DNA from: Diphasiastrum complanatum
Lineage: Eukaryota; Streptophyta; Lycopodiopsida; Lycopodiales; Lycopodiaceae
Length of the DNA stretch: 64,000 nucleotides
Direction of reading: 5' to 3'
NCBI GenBank assembly: GCA_029204225.1
Contig: CM055102.1
Location: forward strand, 41,360,470 to 41,424,469
A program made the position numbers and the translations under genes. Positions 47,562-57,730 of this stretch are shown in pieces (within the stretch, counting starts at the first letter, position 1; each line of letters opens with the position of its first letter). The notes below the pieces were generated by a model. It searched no databases, was not told where the DNA came from, and saw only the letters and a program-made list of their open reading frames with translations.

Positions 47562-48742
47562 GATTAGTAGATGTGTCTAGGCTCGTCTAGTCTTACTGAT
47601 GCTTTTGTCATCCACGGATACATAGTCCTTCCAATCCAGATAGAGTTACATCCGTAGCAACCATGTAACGTCTATCTCAAACACCATCCATAGATAAGAC
47701 CGAGAATGTACCACATCAGATCTGTATCTTCATTACGTCTCTATGACCAAGCAGTTGATATCATACCCTGGAGCCAAGTTTTGAGCTACCGCCTGGTAAA
47801 TCATGAGTTTTGTGTCTAGATGATAACCCGTATGTTTTATCTGAGTGAAAGTAATCTAAGACATAATTGTCTTATTGCATGCTACATAAATGTTATACAT
47901 TATGACTTGTTTTTTTTTTTTGTAACACTGTAACTATGGCCTTGTGCCAAGTTCGATACAGGATTGTAAGACTTTGGTTTAAGAGTGCCATGCAATTCCT
48001 TCTATAGCATTATCTGCTACAATTTTTTATTTTTTTCTCTTATTTCAAGACTTCAATAACAAATGCTCAGTTTGGCAACAAAAGGAGATCCTTATCAGAT
48101 TGCAATCATGATCCAACAAAAGATCCATCTTTCCAACAAGATGGAATATCCGCGACAACACCACCACCGCCATCATCAATAAGTAGTTGGTTTTACGTAA
48201 GCGATACAATATTCACACTTTTCCAATTGTCTCACCATGGCCATCACATCATCAATAAAGTGGAAGCTTGTACCAGTGAAGGGCTCTCAAGTCAAATAAA
48301 AGGAAAACACTATGTGCAAACCGACTCAGATGACTAGTGTTCCTACCAACGCCAACAACAATGCTTCATTGGAAAAATGAACATTGAGCAGTGGTCACCC
48401 ATACTACCGCTGTTGTACATCATCCATTCGATCATTTGCGGAGGCCACAATAAGCACAAGTCATCACTGAATGAATCCCATAGGCCTACGTAAACTGAAG
48501 GAATCTCAAGTCAATCAGAGATTATGAGTGCACAACCTCAATGACAAAGCTATTTTCAAAAAGACGAGCAATGATGATTCCGTGGAGAATTGTACAAAGA
48601 GCATTGGTTATATTATCGAGAGATATGGAAAACCACACAAGACTTATTTCATTCCTTTTTTCCATCCATTCATTCCCTCATATTCCACCCGATGGATCGA
48701 TCTGAACTTTCTCTAGGTTATGACTTGAAATACTTTGTAAAG

Positions 48743-48745
<3 letters not shown>
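47562..48745. other. Intergenic, nothing recognised
   Basis: No gene, no clear repeat. Codon-free, with scattered CACCACCACCGCC-like simple sequence near 48160. Confidence 0.4.

Positions 48746-48820
<75 letters not shown>
48746..48820. repeat. (TA)n microsatellite
   Basis: About 75 bp of pure TA repeat, next to the GC-rich palindrome that starts at 48833. Confidence 0.95.
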
Positions 48821-48823
<3 letters not shown>

Positions 48824-48832
48824 CATCCTAAG

Positions 48833-48856
48833 AACCTCCCGCCGCGGCGGGAGGTT
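48833..48856. repeat. GC-rich perfect palindrome, single copy
   Basis: AACCTCCCGCCG followed by its exact complement CGGCGGGAGGTT, 24 bp with no loop. It is the core of the unit repeated in the array at 50752-51347. Confidence 0.9.
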
Positions 48857-48944
48857 GTAAATTTTGTTTATAAGATTCAAGCTTGGACTGACAATTCTAC
48901 AGGTGCAAGCTTTCTTTCATCCATAACTTCATTTTCTTTCAAAT

Positions 48945-49190
48945 TCGGCCAAATCTACTTGGCCCAATTCGACCAATTCGACCAAAATCGACCAATTTGA
49001 ACAAGTTGGCCCAAGTCGACCAAATTTGGCCAAGTCGACCAAATTCGGCCAAGTTCGACCAATTCGGCCAAATTCGGCCAAGTCGACCAATTCGGCCAAA
49101 TTCTACCAAGTTAGATTAGGTCGGATTTTTACCATTGGGTCGGATTTTTACCATCGGGTCAGATTTTCACCATTGGGTTGAATTTTTTGA
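48945..49190. repeat. Minisatellite of GGCCAA/TCGACC units
   Basis: From about 48955 to 49110 the sequence is built of AATTCGGCCAAGTCGACC-type units of about 9-11 bp in variable order. From 49128 to 49190 a 21-bp unit, GGGTCGGATTTTTACCATT, is repeated three times with small changes. Confidence 0.7.
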
Positions 49191-49239
49191 CAAGGTTTAC
49201 ATCCGACGCTTTACATTCAAAGGCTTTTTTGGAACAAAT

Positions 49240-49545
49240 AATTTTTTATGAGAATGCGAATTTTTTCGAAGACTCAAATTTTTTCGAAAACTCGATTTTT
49301 TCGAACGACTCAAATTTTTAAAAAGACTCGAATTTTCGGAACGACTCGAATTTTTGAGACTCGAAATTTTGGAACGACTCGATTTTTTATGGAAAGACTC
49401 AAATTTTCTGAACAACTCGAAATTTTTCAATGACTCGAATTTTTGAATGACTCAAATTTTCTATTGACTTGAATTCTTTGAATGACTTGAATTCTTTGAA
49501 AGACTCGAATTTTTCCAATGACTCGAATTCTTTGAAAGACCTTCC
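49240..49545. repeat. Minisatellite of ACTCGAATTTTT units
   Basis: About fourteen degenerate copies of a unit of 18-24 bp of the type GACTCGAATTTTTnGAA. The Lys/Ser-rich open frame on the minus strand (49430-49197) is a by-product of this repeat. It directly adjoins the recognisable part of the family-1 LTR at 49547. Confidence 0.8.
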
Positions 49546-50604
49546 AATGCATGACTATGCCTATCAAAAATTGAACAAAGCAGTAGTGATGGAAATCACG
49601 TTCAATCTTTAGTAACTAACTTTGAAATCGCTAGATACTAAGTGATTACGTAGCCAAACATGAAGTATTGAATTCTCAGACAATTTCTATCAGTTACAAA
49701 AGCAATACAGAGATGCATGCATTCTGACATATACTGAACGCAATAAGAAGATAGTATTGATTCAAAAAAACAAAATCAGATGCTAATGAGCGCAAACAAT
49801 AGCGGATAGAGACCGCGCACTCTAAGCTGTCTCTGAGTAACTGAGAATAAGTCTGATAATAAACAGCTATGTTGATAAGCAATAGCGCAATAGCAACTCT
49901 AAAATAAATCTCTAAAAGACTGAGGTAAAATGCTCAAGAGAGTTCAAGTTTGAAAGCTTGATAGAGAGCTAACTACAATACTTGCTGAACTTGAGAACTT
50001 CTTGACTTCTAAAACATCAGATGTATGAATATGAACAACTATATATACTAAGCAATTAGGTCATCAAATGTGATTGCTAGTTGGCTGGTGTCCGCTGGCA
50101 TTCATCCGCTTCATTGTCATTGATTGTTGATAAGCGGTAGAAATTGGCCGTAAACAATCTGTTTGCATAAATAAACTAAATTGTCACTTCTGTAGAAATG
50201 AACCAAAACAGCCACAGGTGACACTGTCGCAAAAATGCGACAGTGTCGGCTTTTTGCGAAAAACTCGACAGTGTCCTTAAAACTCATTCAGAGTAGCCCC
50301 ACACTTTGCCAGAGTCATTTTCTTAACATTTGAGGCACTTTTGAGAAAGCGAAAAACGCGACTCTCCATATTTACTCGCAAATCCTTACATGCGAAAAAG
50401 ACGACACTGCATTTTACCACGAGATTTTTGACAGGCGAAAAATGCGACATTGTTGTCAAACTCCGTGTATTTCTGTAGACTGTGTAAAAACACTTGTAAA
50501 TCTGCAGACTGTGTAAAGACACGAAAAAATCCGCGGAACTAGATAAATAATGGATGAAGACTAAAACCGATTAGTCAATTAGTAAGAAGGAGACTAATCC
50601 AACA
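49546..50604 (-). repeat. LTR of Copia family 1, minus orientation
   Basis: On the minus strand it starts TGTTGGATTAGTCTCC at 50604 and runs leftward through the blocks shared with 382-1301 and 35721-36681 (TTTACACAGTCTGC; AGTTAGTTACTAAAGATTGAACGTGA, 49607-49580). Its inner end is lost in the minisatellite at 49240-49545. It has extra material not in the other copies, including the 12-bp-arm hairpin GACACTGTCGCA/TGCGACAGTGTC at 50220-50247 and several TTTTTCGC motifs. Confidence 0.8.
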
Positions 50605-50751
50605 AAAGGTTCACATGAAACACCATAATATTCTCAAACAGTGCACAGTCAAACCAAAAAGTTCAGATGAAAAATCATAGGCCTTGTCCCAATCGCTTTC
50701 TATCCTCTTCTTCTGATCAGGATCTCAAGCAAGACAGTTGCAAAATCGACA

Positions 50752-51347
50752 TCTCAGAACTTCCCGTCGTAGCGGGAGGTTCTGAGAAGTTTTTTTATTT
50801 TATTTTCAAAATCGAATTCTCAGAACCTCCCGCCACGGTTGGAGGTTCTGAGAAGTTCTTATTATTTTAAAAAGCGAAATCTCAGAACCTCCCATCGTGG
50901 CGGGAGGTTCTGAGAAGTTTTTATTATTTTAAAAAGCGAATTCTTAGAACCTCTTACGGCGAGAGATTTTGAGAAGTTCTTATTAATTTTAAAAAGTGAA
51001 TTCTCAGGACCTCCCGTCGCGGTGGGAGCTTTTGAAAAGTTCTTATTATTTTCAAAATCAAATTCTCAGAACCTCCCATCGTGGCGGGAGGTTCTGAGAA
51101 GTTTTTATTATTTTAAAAAGCGAATTCTTAGAACCTCTTACGGCGAGAGATTTTGAGAAGTTCTTATTAATTTTAAAAAGTGAATTCTCAGGACCTCCCG
51201 TCGCGGTGGGAGCTTTTGAAAAGTTCTTATTATTTTCAAAATCAAATTCTCAGAACCTCCCGCCACAGTGGAAGGTTCTGAGAAGTTTTTTTTTTAATTT
51301 TCAAAATTGCATTCTCAGAACCTTCCGCCGCGGTGGAAGGTTCTGAA
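50752..51347. repeat. Tandem array of about ten palindromic units
   Basis: Each unit is about 62 bp: a palindrome of about 38 bp of the type TCTCAGAACCTCCC-GnCGnGG-CGGGAGGTTCTGAGA, plus an AT-rich linker of about 24 bp (AGTTCTTATTATTTTAAAAA). Starts lie near 50752, 50817, 50878, 50940, 51001, 51063, 51123, 51184, 51247 and 51312. Units 3-5 are repeated as units 6-8 with an exact offset of 183 bp, so the array grew partly by copying three units at once. Some units have mutated on one arm and kept the other. Confidence 0.92.
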
Positions 51348-51737
51348 ATTTTTTTGTAAAAAACAATTCGTAATAAAAAAAAATGAAGCTTACTTGTGAT
51401 TCAAAACTTATGTCTCAGAAACTTGGGTGGAAAAATATCATTGAGAACTTTTCCTTGGAAGAAAATGGATGTTTGAAATCTTGGTTGATGTGGGTAAGCT
51501 TAGAAAACTCAAAATTTAAATTTCAATGTGAAATATGGAGATAGGAGGGGGTTTATATATAATTTTTTTTGGTGGACAAAAGTATATTGTACTTATGAGA
51601 TCTACCATTTGCCACATGTCAATGTCTTATCGCATAGAACTTTATCAACAATTTATTATTTTAAAACCATTAATTTTTGGACGTCGGAGGTTCTCCAGAT
51701 TTTTGTGTAATATATATACCAAGTATCAAAAAAGTTG
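51348..51737. other. Non-coding between palindrome copies
   Basis: AT-rich, no gene. A half-palindrome, GTCGGAGGTTCTCCAG, lies at about 51684. Confidence 0.4.
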
Positions 51738-51767
51738 CAGAACCTCCTGTCACGACGGAAGGTTCTA
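51738..51767. repeat. GC-rich palindrome, diverged single copy
   Basis: CAGAACCTCCTGTC followed by GACGGAAGGTTCTA, the same design as the array units with a few mismatches. It is followed within 15 bp by a TA microsatellite, as at 48.8 kb. Confidence 0.8.
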
Positions 51768-51773
51768 CATGTG

Positions 51774-51778
<5 letters not shown>

Positions 51779-51843
<65 letters not shown>
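51779..51843. repeat. (TA)n microsatellite
   Basis: About 64 bp of uninterrupted TA repeat. Confidence 0.95.
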
Positions 51844-51844
<1 letters not shown>

Positions 51845-52494
51845 GCACACAATATATAGATAATATATTTTATATATTAGATTAAGTAAAAAGAACAAAA
51901 CCTTTTTGATGCTTGTATATATATTTTTGCATAGATATTTTATGTTTGGAAGGTGAACTTCGAAAGTAATGAAGGTGGATTTATGGAAGTGGCTGGATGG
52001 ATCAAAATTCCTTGCCCATTACTGTCTTTTGAAGGCACGTTTGTTAGCAGAGATTTTTCATTTGACATTTCTTGCAGTTGTTTGAATTCGACACAAAGTT
52101 CGAGAGCCCTTCAAGCGGTCGCAAATGTATAGAGGCATGTGTGGCCTCTCTTTTTTTTTTCTATTTTTTTTTTTCATTTGAATGATCAACAAGCTGTTAA
52201 CTTGTTGATTTTGTTTTTTTGGGACTTAAGACATGGCTCATAATCATTGTTGGATACCTCTAACATCCTTGAGTTCGTTGCTTCAAGTGCCAAACTATAT
52301 CAATGGTATGTTGTGGATGGCGTAGATTTGTCTGCTTCACGAAAACAAAGGTATTGTAGTTGATAAACTATTGCCTCCGAAAATACTTTGTTGGCAGAGA
52401 TCTCCTCTTTTGACATTGTTGTGCCACTGCAACTTCTTTGAGCTCTTTGCACAATTTGAGAGCTCTTTGAATTGTAGCAATTGTATCTAGAGAC
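51844..52494. other. Non-coding
   Basis: No gene. The motifs GGCAGAGATnT(C/T)(C/T), TTTGACATT and TTCGAGAGC occur twice with changes (about 52050-52110 and 52393-52460), suggesting an old duplication of roughly 345 bp. Confidence 0.4.
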
Positions 52495-52630
52495 TTGTAT
52501 GACGGTTTTTTTTTTCATACACATAGTCATGTGCTTTTGAGTTATCAAGAAGCTGATCTCTTTTGTATGACGGTTTTTTTTCATACACATAGTCATGTGC
52601 TTTTGAGTTATCAAGAACTTGATCTCTTTT
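52495..52630. repeat. Two-copy 69-bp direct repeat
   Basis: TTGTATGACGG...CATACACATAGTCATGTGC...GATCTC occurs at 52495-52563 and again at 52564-52630, nearly identical. Confidence 0.9.
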
Positions 52631-52639
52631 GCGGCGATT

Positions 52640-52649
52640 ATATATATCT

Positions 52650-52688
<39 letters not shown>

Positions 52689-52745
52689 ATGTGATATATA
52701 TATGGCATATATTCTATATATGCCATACATTACATATATAAAAAA
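52640..52745. repeat. TA/TG microsatellite with local palindrome
   Basis: (TA)n and (TG)n runs, followed by TATGGCATATA-TTCTA-TATATGCCATA (52702-52728), an inverted repeat with 11-bp arms. Confidence 0.8.
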
Positions 52746-52750
52746 ATTCT

Positions 52751-52784
52751 CCAGAACCTCCCGCCGTGACAGGAGGTTCTGAGG
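52751..52784. repeat. GC-rich palindrome, single copy
   Basis: CCAGAACCTCCCGCC followed by GTGACAGGAGGTTCTGAGG, the same element as in the array, again flanked by TA-rich repeats on both sides. Confidence 0.85.
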
Positions 52785-52907
52785 ATATATATAGTTGTTT
52801 TTATATATATATAGAGATATATTCATTCATCATATTTAATATATGTCTGTTTGAAGTGAATATTTTGAATGCATTTCACTAAACAATATATATGTAATTT
52901 AACAAAC

Positions 52908-53125
52908 ATGATCTAGACTATATTTAAAAATAACTTACTTTGGTAGAGACCAAACTGAGTTTACTTTTGAAATGTCTAGATTATATCTAAAAATAACCTA
53001 CTATGGTAATAGAGTATAAGCGACCAAACTGAGCTTACTTCTGAAATGTCCAGATCATATTTAAAAATAACTTACTTTAGTAATAGAGTATTAGAGACCA
53101 AACTGAGCTTACTTCTGAAGTGAAA
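52908..53125. repeat. Three-copy tandem repeat, 65-75 bp
   Basis: Units begin near 52911, 52975 and 53050 with TCTAGA(C/T)TATAT(T/C)TAAAAATAAC and share GACCAAACTGAG(T/C)TTACTT(C/T)TGAA. Confidence 0.85.
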
Positions 53126-53756
53126 TGTTCGTGACTATAGAGACTAGACTTTGAAAGACTTGAGTGTTTCTTGAAAGAACCTCTTTATATATACTATTGT
53201 CGAGCTACATCCATGTCATCAATCCACGTGAAAATGTTTATTTCCTCTTTTCTAAAGACACCTCAACAATCCGCATATTCTCACTTATTGTTTAGTCTAG
53301 TTACTATCCCAAGTGTACTAACCAAACATGTTGCTTTTTGAAAACTTGTTTTTGCCATGTCACTGATCCAAACCTTGTTACTATTTGAAACTGGATTTTG
53401 AAATACATATCCACGGATCGGTGACCTGGCATGGTTCTATATATATTTATTCCTCTCCTTTGCTTCTTTCTTTGAGAGCAGAATAGAAGCACCGCATAAC
53501 TATAGCAAGACAACAATGATTCTAACTAACTTCCTTATGAACTTTAGCCCATTTCCTGAAGCTTGTGTCTTGAGCTCTTGAGCTTATTCCTTGTGATTCT
53601 CAGTATATTTCTTATCATTGTTTTTAGACTTAATAAACTTATATTTTAAGATCCTAACTAAGTCTGGGTCTGGATTCCTAAATCTTAAAACTTGAAAACT
53701 TACAAAAACCAATAAAATTAATAAAATTAATTTATCCATTTTTTTTTTGGGCGTCT
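53126..53756. other. Non-coding upstream of the unknown gene
   Basis: No supported gene. If the gene at 53881-55833 is or was transcribed, its promoter or an earlier exon may lie here. Confidence 0.35.
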
Positions 53757-53776
53757 CCTCCCGCCGCAGCGGGAGG
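53757..53776. repeat. GC-rich palindrome, single copy
   Basis: CCTCCCGCCGCAGCGGGAGG, 20 bp with one central mismatch, about 105 bp before the open region of the unknown gene. Confidence 0.85.
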
Positions 53777-53880
53777 AAGATTTAAATGTTAGGCCCTCAA
53801 ACTTAAATTGCATTAAATCTTTTTTGATATTCTGTTTAATATTTTATTGGAATGTATTTTTTGCAAGCTTTCTACACTGC

Positions 53881-55833
53881 TGACCTGAGAAAGAAATTAT
53901 TTTTGAAGGCCCAATTATGTTTGAAAAGATGTATTGCAAATTCATGCGTGTTGATAGAGCAAAGAATGAGCAGGTCTACACAGACACTTACCCCAAGCAG
54001 GTGAATCTTAATCCTGGATCCAAATTGGATGGTTTGTATAAAAATCACTTTTTGTCATATTGTATTTTTGAACCTATCGACGATCAACATTTTTGTTATG
54101 CATGTAATGAATTGGCGAAGGTTGCATTAAATCAAAATAGGATACATCCTCGGATATTTGATGCCACTTTTAGGTTTGTGCATGCCAAGATATGTATATT
54201 CATAAATATGTCTCGTTACATCCTTGAATTGGGCAGACTCAATCATGAGCCAGAAGAGAAAATAAAAAAGAGCAGTTTTTCAGAAATCATGGAGCATGCA
54301 CGTGATCTATGGATCTCATTGAGTCGACCACGCTTTGTTAAAGGAGTGAAGCTAAATCCTGAGCAACTGAAATAGATGAGAGCATTTTATCTCGGTTTGC
54401 GTGGGGTCCTTGGCAATGGTAATGTTGGATCTTTGTCAGGACAACACACAATTACATCCTTGTATGACAAATTTGAGGAGTACACGATAATAATCTCTCA
54501 TTCAGATGAAATATTCAACAATTTCATGCAAGTCATGAAATTGTATGTTAATGATCAGATCTGCTATGATGAACCTACATTGGGATCGAGAAAAACAAAA
54601 AACAGACCAATATCTATTTGGTTGTTCAGATGTTTGAGGTATATGCTAGACGCCATGTGCGATCATATCCTAAAGAAGCTTATAAATGGAGAATTGTATT
54701 TTGGAAGAAAAAACAGAGAAAAACAAACTGATGAAGGAGTTCTTTTGATGGTTCGTGAAATGGCTGCACTAAGTGTTGTACAGTATTTGCTTACTACAGA
54801 AGAAGACTTGCCTTCAGATGTGGATTACAACAAAGAGAGCATAAAACAACTCTCAAAAATCATCGACCCGACTTTTTGTCGGAATTGGGTTAGAGCACAC
54901 TATGGCAAAGGCAAAGGCATAACTTCAAAATTGATTGGTGTTATATCTAAACCCTTGAGAGCAGCTGTAGAAAATATTAAACAAAAATATCTTGTCGCCC
55001 ACATTATTGAGCATGAAACTGGGATCTCTAGTAGCATCAAATGGAGGTTCTTCTGCAAAGTAAAAACTTCAAAAAATGAGGAGGCCACTGTTGTGGAGCT
55101 AAAGAATCAAGTTTTATCACACTTCCTTCTTCGTTGTGGGAGCGTCCCACATTGTATATATTTGATAACTTGGAGTCTTTAGACTTCAATTACATTTTGT
55201 CAATGGTGCGCCATTTTCTGACAACTCTCACGCCACAACACAAAGTCTGTGTGATTGTTCTCTTTTTGGATCACAACAAGAAAGAAGGTATCAAATCAAG
55301 CATCAAAGCAATGCATGATGTACATTGTTGTGTTTTTGAGGGTTACTACGAGCTAACAACTCCTTTGAAAGAGGACAATATAATTGTTCCAAACTTGCAG
55401 CCTGTTCTATTTGTTCTACAATGCTGAGTCCCCAAATGATGTTAGCGAGTGCGTGCAAAGCAAATTCAAACTCTTTAGGTTGTGTTTTGGAGATAGTGGA
55501 AAATCGGCAAAACATTTTGTGTCATGTAAGCCAGATCACAAAAAGAAAGCAAAGCATTGGCGAGGTGTGAGCAACATTATTGAATCCTTTTGTGCTCCAA
55601 GTTGGTATGTGTGCTTATATAGAATGTCATATTTTGTGGCAGAGCTCATGAACAACATCCGTCGGACTATAGTGACTATCGAAATTCCAAAAAATATAGA
55701 TATGACTCAGTCCTTTCTAGCTCATCAAGACCGTTTGGAATCACCTTCAGATACAGATTCATCTGAAGACTCAAATTCTGGGTCTAAGGAGTCTGATGAG
55801 AGTGATATGGATATAAACATAGAGACGTTATAG
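53881..55833 (+). pseudogene. Unrecognised broken gene, about 640 codons
   Basis: I do not recognise this protein. A frame open from about 53881 (first ATG 53917) runs to 55182 with one in-frame TAG (54373-54375, followed at once by ATG). It then needs a frame change near 55145 into the frame ending 55427, and another near 55415 into the frame ending 55833. The pieces abut almost without gaps, so this looks like one long reading frame damaged by one stop and two small indels. Features: a short Cys/His pair (CYACNELAK), a basic patch (GSRKTKNRPISIW, FGRKNREK), a GKGKG stretch near 54910, a hydrophobic strand-rich part (CVIVLFLDHNKK) and a Ser/Asp/Glu-rich acidic tail. No transposase, RT or helicase motif that I can name is visible. 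It could be a decayed host gene, a captured gene or the coding part of an unknown mobile element. Confidence 0.5.
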
Positions 55834-57430
55834 TTTGTATTGGTGGTTATGCCTAAACCATAAAGGCAAGTAAGTACTTAATACCTCAAGTGGTAGGGGT
55901 TGTTACCGCAATATAACAAAGGAATATGGTTTGAATAAAGATTTGTTATTAATGTGTCATTTCTTGATGAATGTTATATACTTTTAATTGATTTGAAAAG
56001 GGTTTTTGACATATGATATGTATATAAACAGTTTTATAATATTTTGTGTATGCATGAGTTTTATTGTACACAATAGTGTCATACCCAATTGAAACGTGGT
56101 TCACATACTGTTGAATTATCGAATTTTTGTAAATAAACAATGCCTCGAAATTCTCAAGTCCATTTTCAAAAATGGATTTTTCCAAAGTCCAAAATTAATT
56201 GATACAATGTAAATATTTATAATCTTATGATTCGTCAATCATAATTTACAGGATTCCAAAACCATACTTAATCATTAAAAGATACTGGAGTACATATACA
56301 ACATACCACTCAGGAAATATAAGAACCATTCTGAAATCTTTTCCCCAAGGAAAATTACTGAATTCCAAAAATATTCTTCCAGCCCAATTCTTAACCAGAC
56401 TATGAGTTCCGAATTCTACAATCAACCAAGGTACAAACCAAGATTAGGCCGACTTATACAGACATCTTTGGACATAAGGTTAAGATTAAAGCTTTATTCC
56501 TATGATTCAATCCATAACAAAATGGTACTTGACAAACCGATCAGTGGACCTTGATTTAATCTTTACCACCACTATCCATATTCATGAATATCTCACAGCT
56601 CAATACCCCCAAAACACCTCTAGTTCCAGATTATTCCAAACAATCACTAAAGAGTTCTTCTATTCCCACTGGATAGTTCCACCTTTGCACACATACTGGA
56701 TTCCTCAAAAGAAATCTATGCAACTGGTTGATTCCATGAAAGTCTTATTCCTACCTTGTCTTCTCCCCCTTTTAAAAGAAATTTTATAATTTCGATTAAA
56801 AAGTTCTCAAAAGACAACATATAAGATATCAGAGATCCGAAAAAGTCAGTAATTAGTATCCAATATTATTACACACAAGACTTTTTCCTCAATATCATAG
56901 AATATCTTATCCCGAGTGATGGAAATAATACATTTCAATAATCAACTATCAAATAGAGATTAGCATTTGAGTTCAAGAAGTCTAAACTCCACTAAATCAA
57001 TTGAAAACAACAATAGATGCTGAGCCATATTTACAAATCATATATGAAAGTATAATTTCATATAGCTTTATCAATCCTTCAGAACTAAGTTCTACACTGG
57101 TAAGAATCTCAATCCAATTATCTCGTATTTAAGAAATTTCTAAAAAGTAGAGGTTTAAATAATAGAGATATAGATTTCAGGCTTCCAATTTCTGTAAATA
57201 ATGAGATACCATTTGGGATCTAGATCTATATCTCATAATTTTCCAAAATACCATAAACAAAAAACCAATGGATTTCACTGTTAGTATGGCCATTACAATA
57301 ATCACTAACCATCGATCTACAGATCATTCTACCCAAGAAATCCTCTTTGAAATCACTGATGTCCCATACCACCAGCTTTTCCTCCAAGAATCCTCTACAT
57401 CTAGATAAGTTTTGCCCAAAAAGTCAAAAA
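55834..57430. other. AT-rich DNA, probably decayed retroelement
   Basis: No gene is supported. Given the gypsy RT scrap on the minus strand just to the right and a primer site at 60.16 kb, this may be the worn 3' half of that element. Confidence 0.35.
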
Positions 57431-57432
57431 GA

Positions 57433-57730
57433 CTATTTGGCTATCCTATATCCAACTATAGGATCAGAATCACAATCAAGAGATACATCTAACCATTGAA
57501 ATCCCTCATGCACCTTAAGTGTTAGCCAAAGAATACCACTCCACATTGTATCCCAGCATGGACGAGACGAAAATGTATCGGTCAAGTACAGATAAAATGC
57601 CGCAAGTGTATTCATTAGCTCAAAAGGAACATGGATCTCAACAAAACCGAATACCATATTGTCCTAGATATCCAATATCTATTTCAGAATCGGAAAAAGA
57701 ACTTAATTCTTTTACAGGATAGAATTTCTC
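57433..57730 (-). pseudogene. Decayed gypsy RT fragment
   Basis: A 74-codon minus-strand frame reads EIHVPFELMNTLAAFYLYL. The underlying bases resemble the gypsy RT segment usually read as VMPFGLTNAPATFQxLM, and a WLDVSL stretch follows later. It lies about 2.4 kb inside a minus-strand primer site at 60163, roughly where RT sits in Ty3/gypsy elements. Only this scrap is recognisable. Confidence 0.45.

Noticed and set aside
48590-49000. 136-codon plus-strand frame with Tyr-Ile run
   Set aside because: The run is the (TA)n microsatellite and the rest has no domain.
49197-49430. Lys/Ser/Phe-rich minus-strand frame
   Set aside because: It is an artefact of the CTCGAATTTTT minisatellite; the peptide is periodic with the DNA unit.
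50752-51347. CRISPR-like array of repeats and spacers
   Set aside because: The regular repeat-plus-spacer look is superficial: the spacers are near-identical AT linkers, the repeats are full palindromes, and the surroundings are plant nuclear DNA without cas genes.
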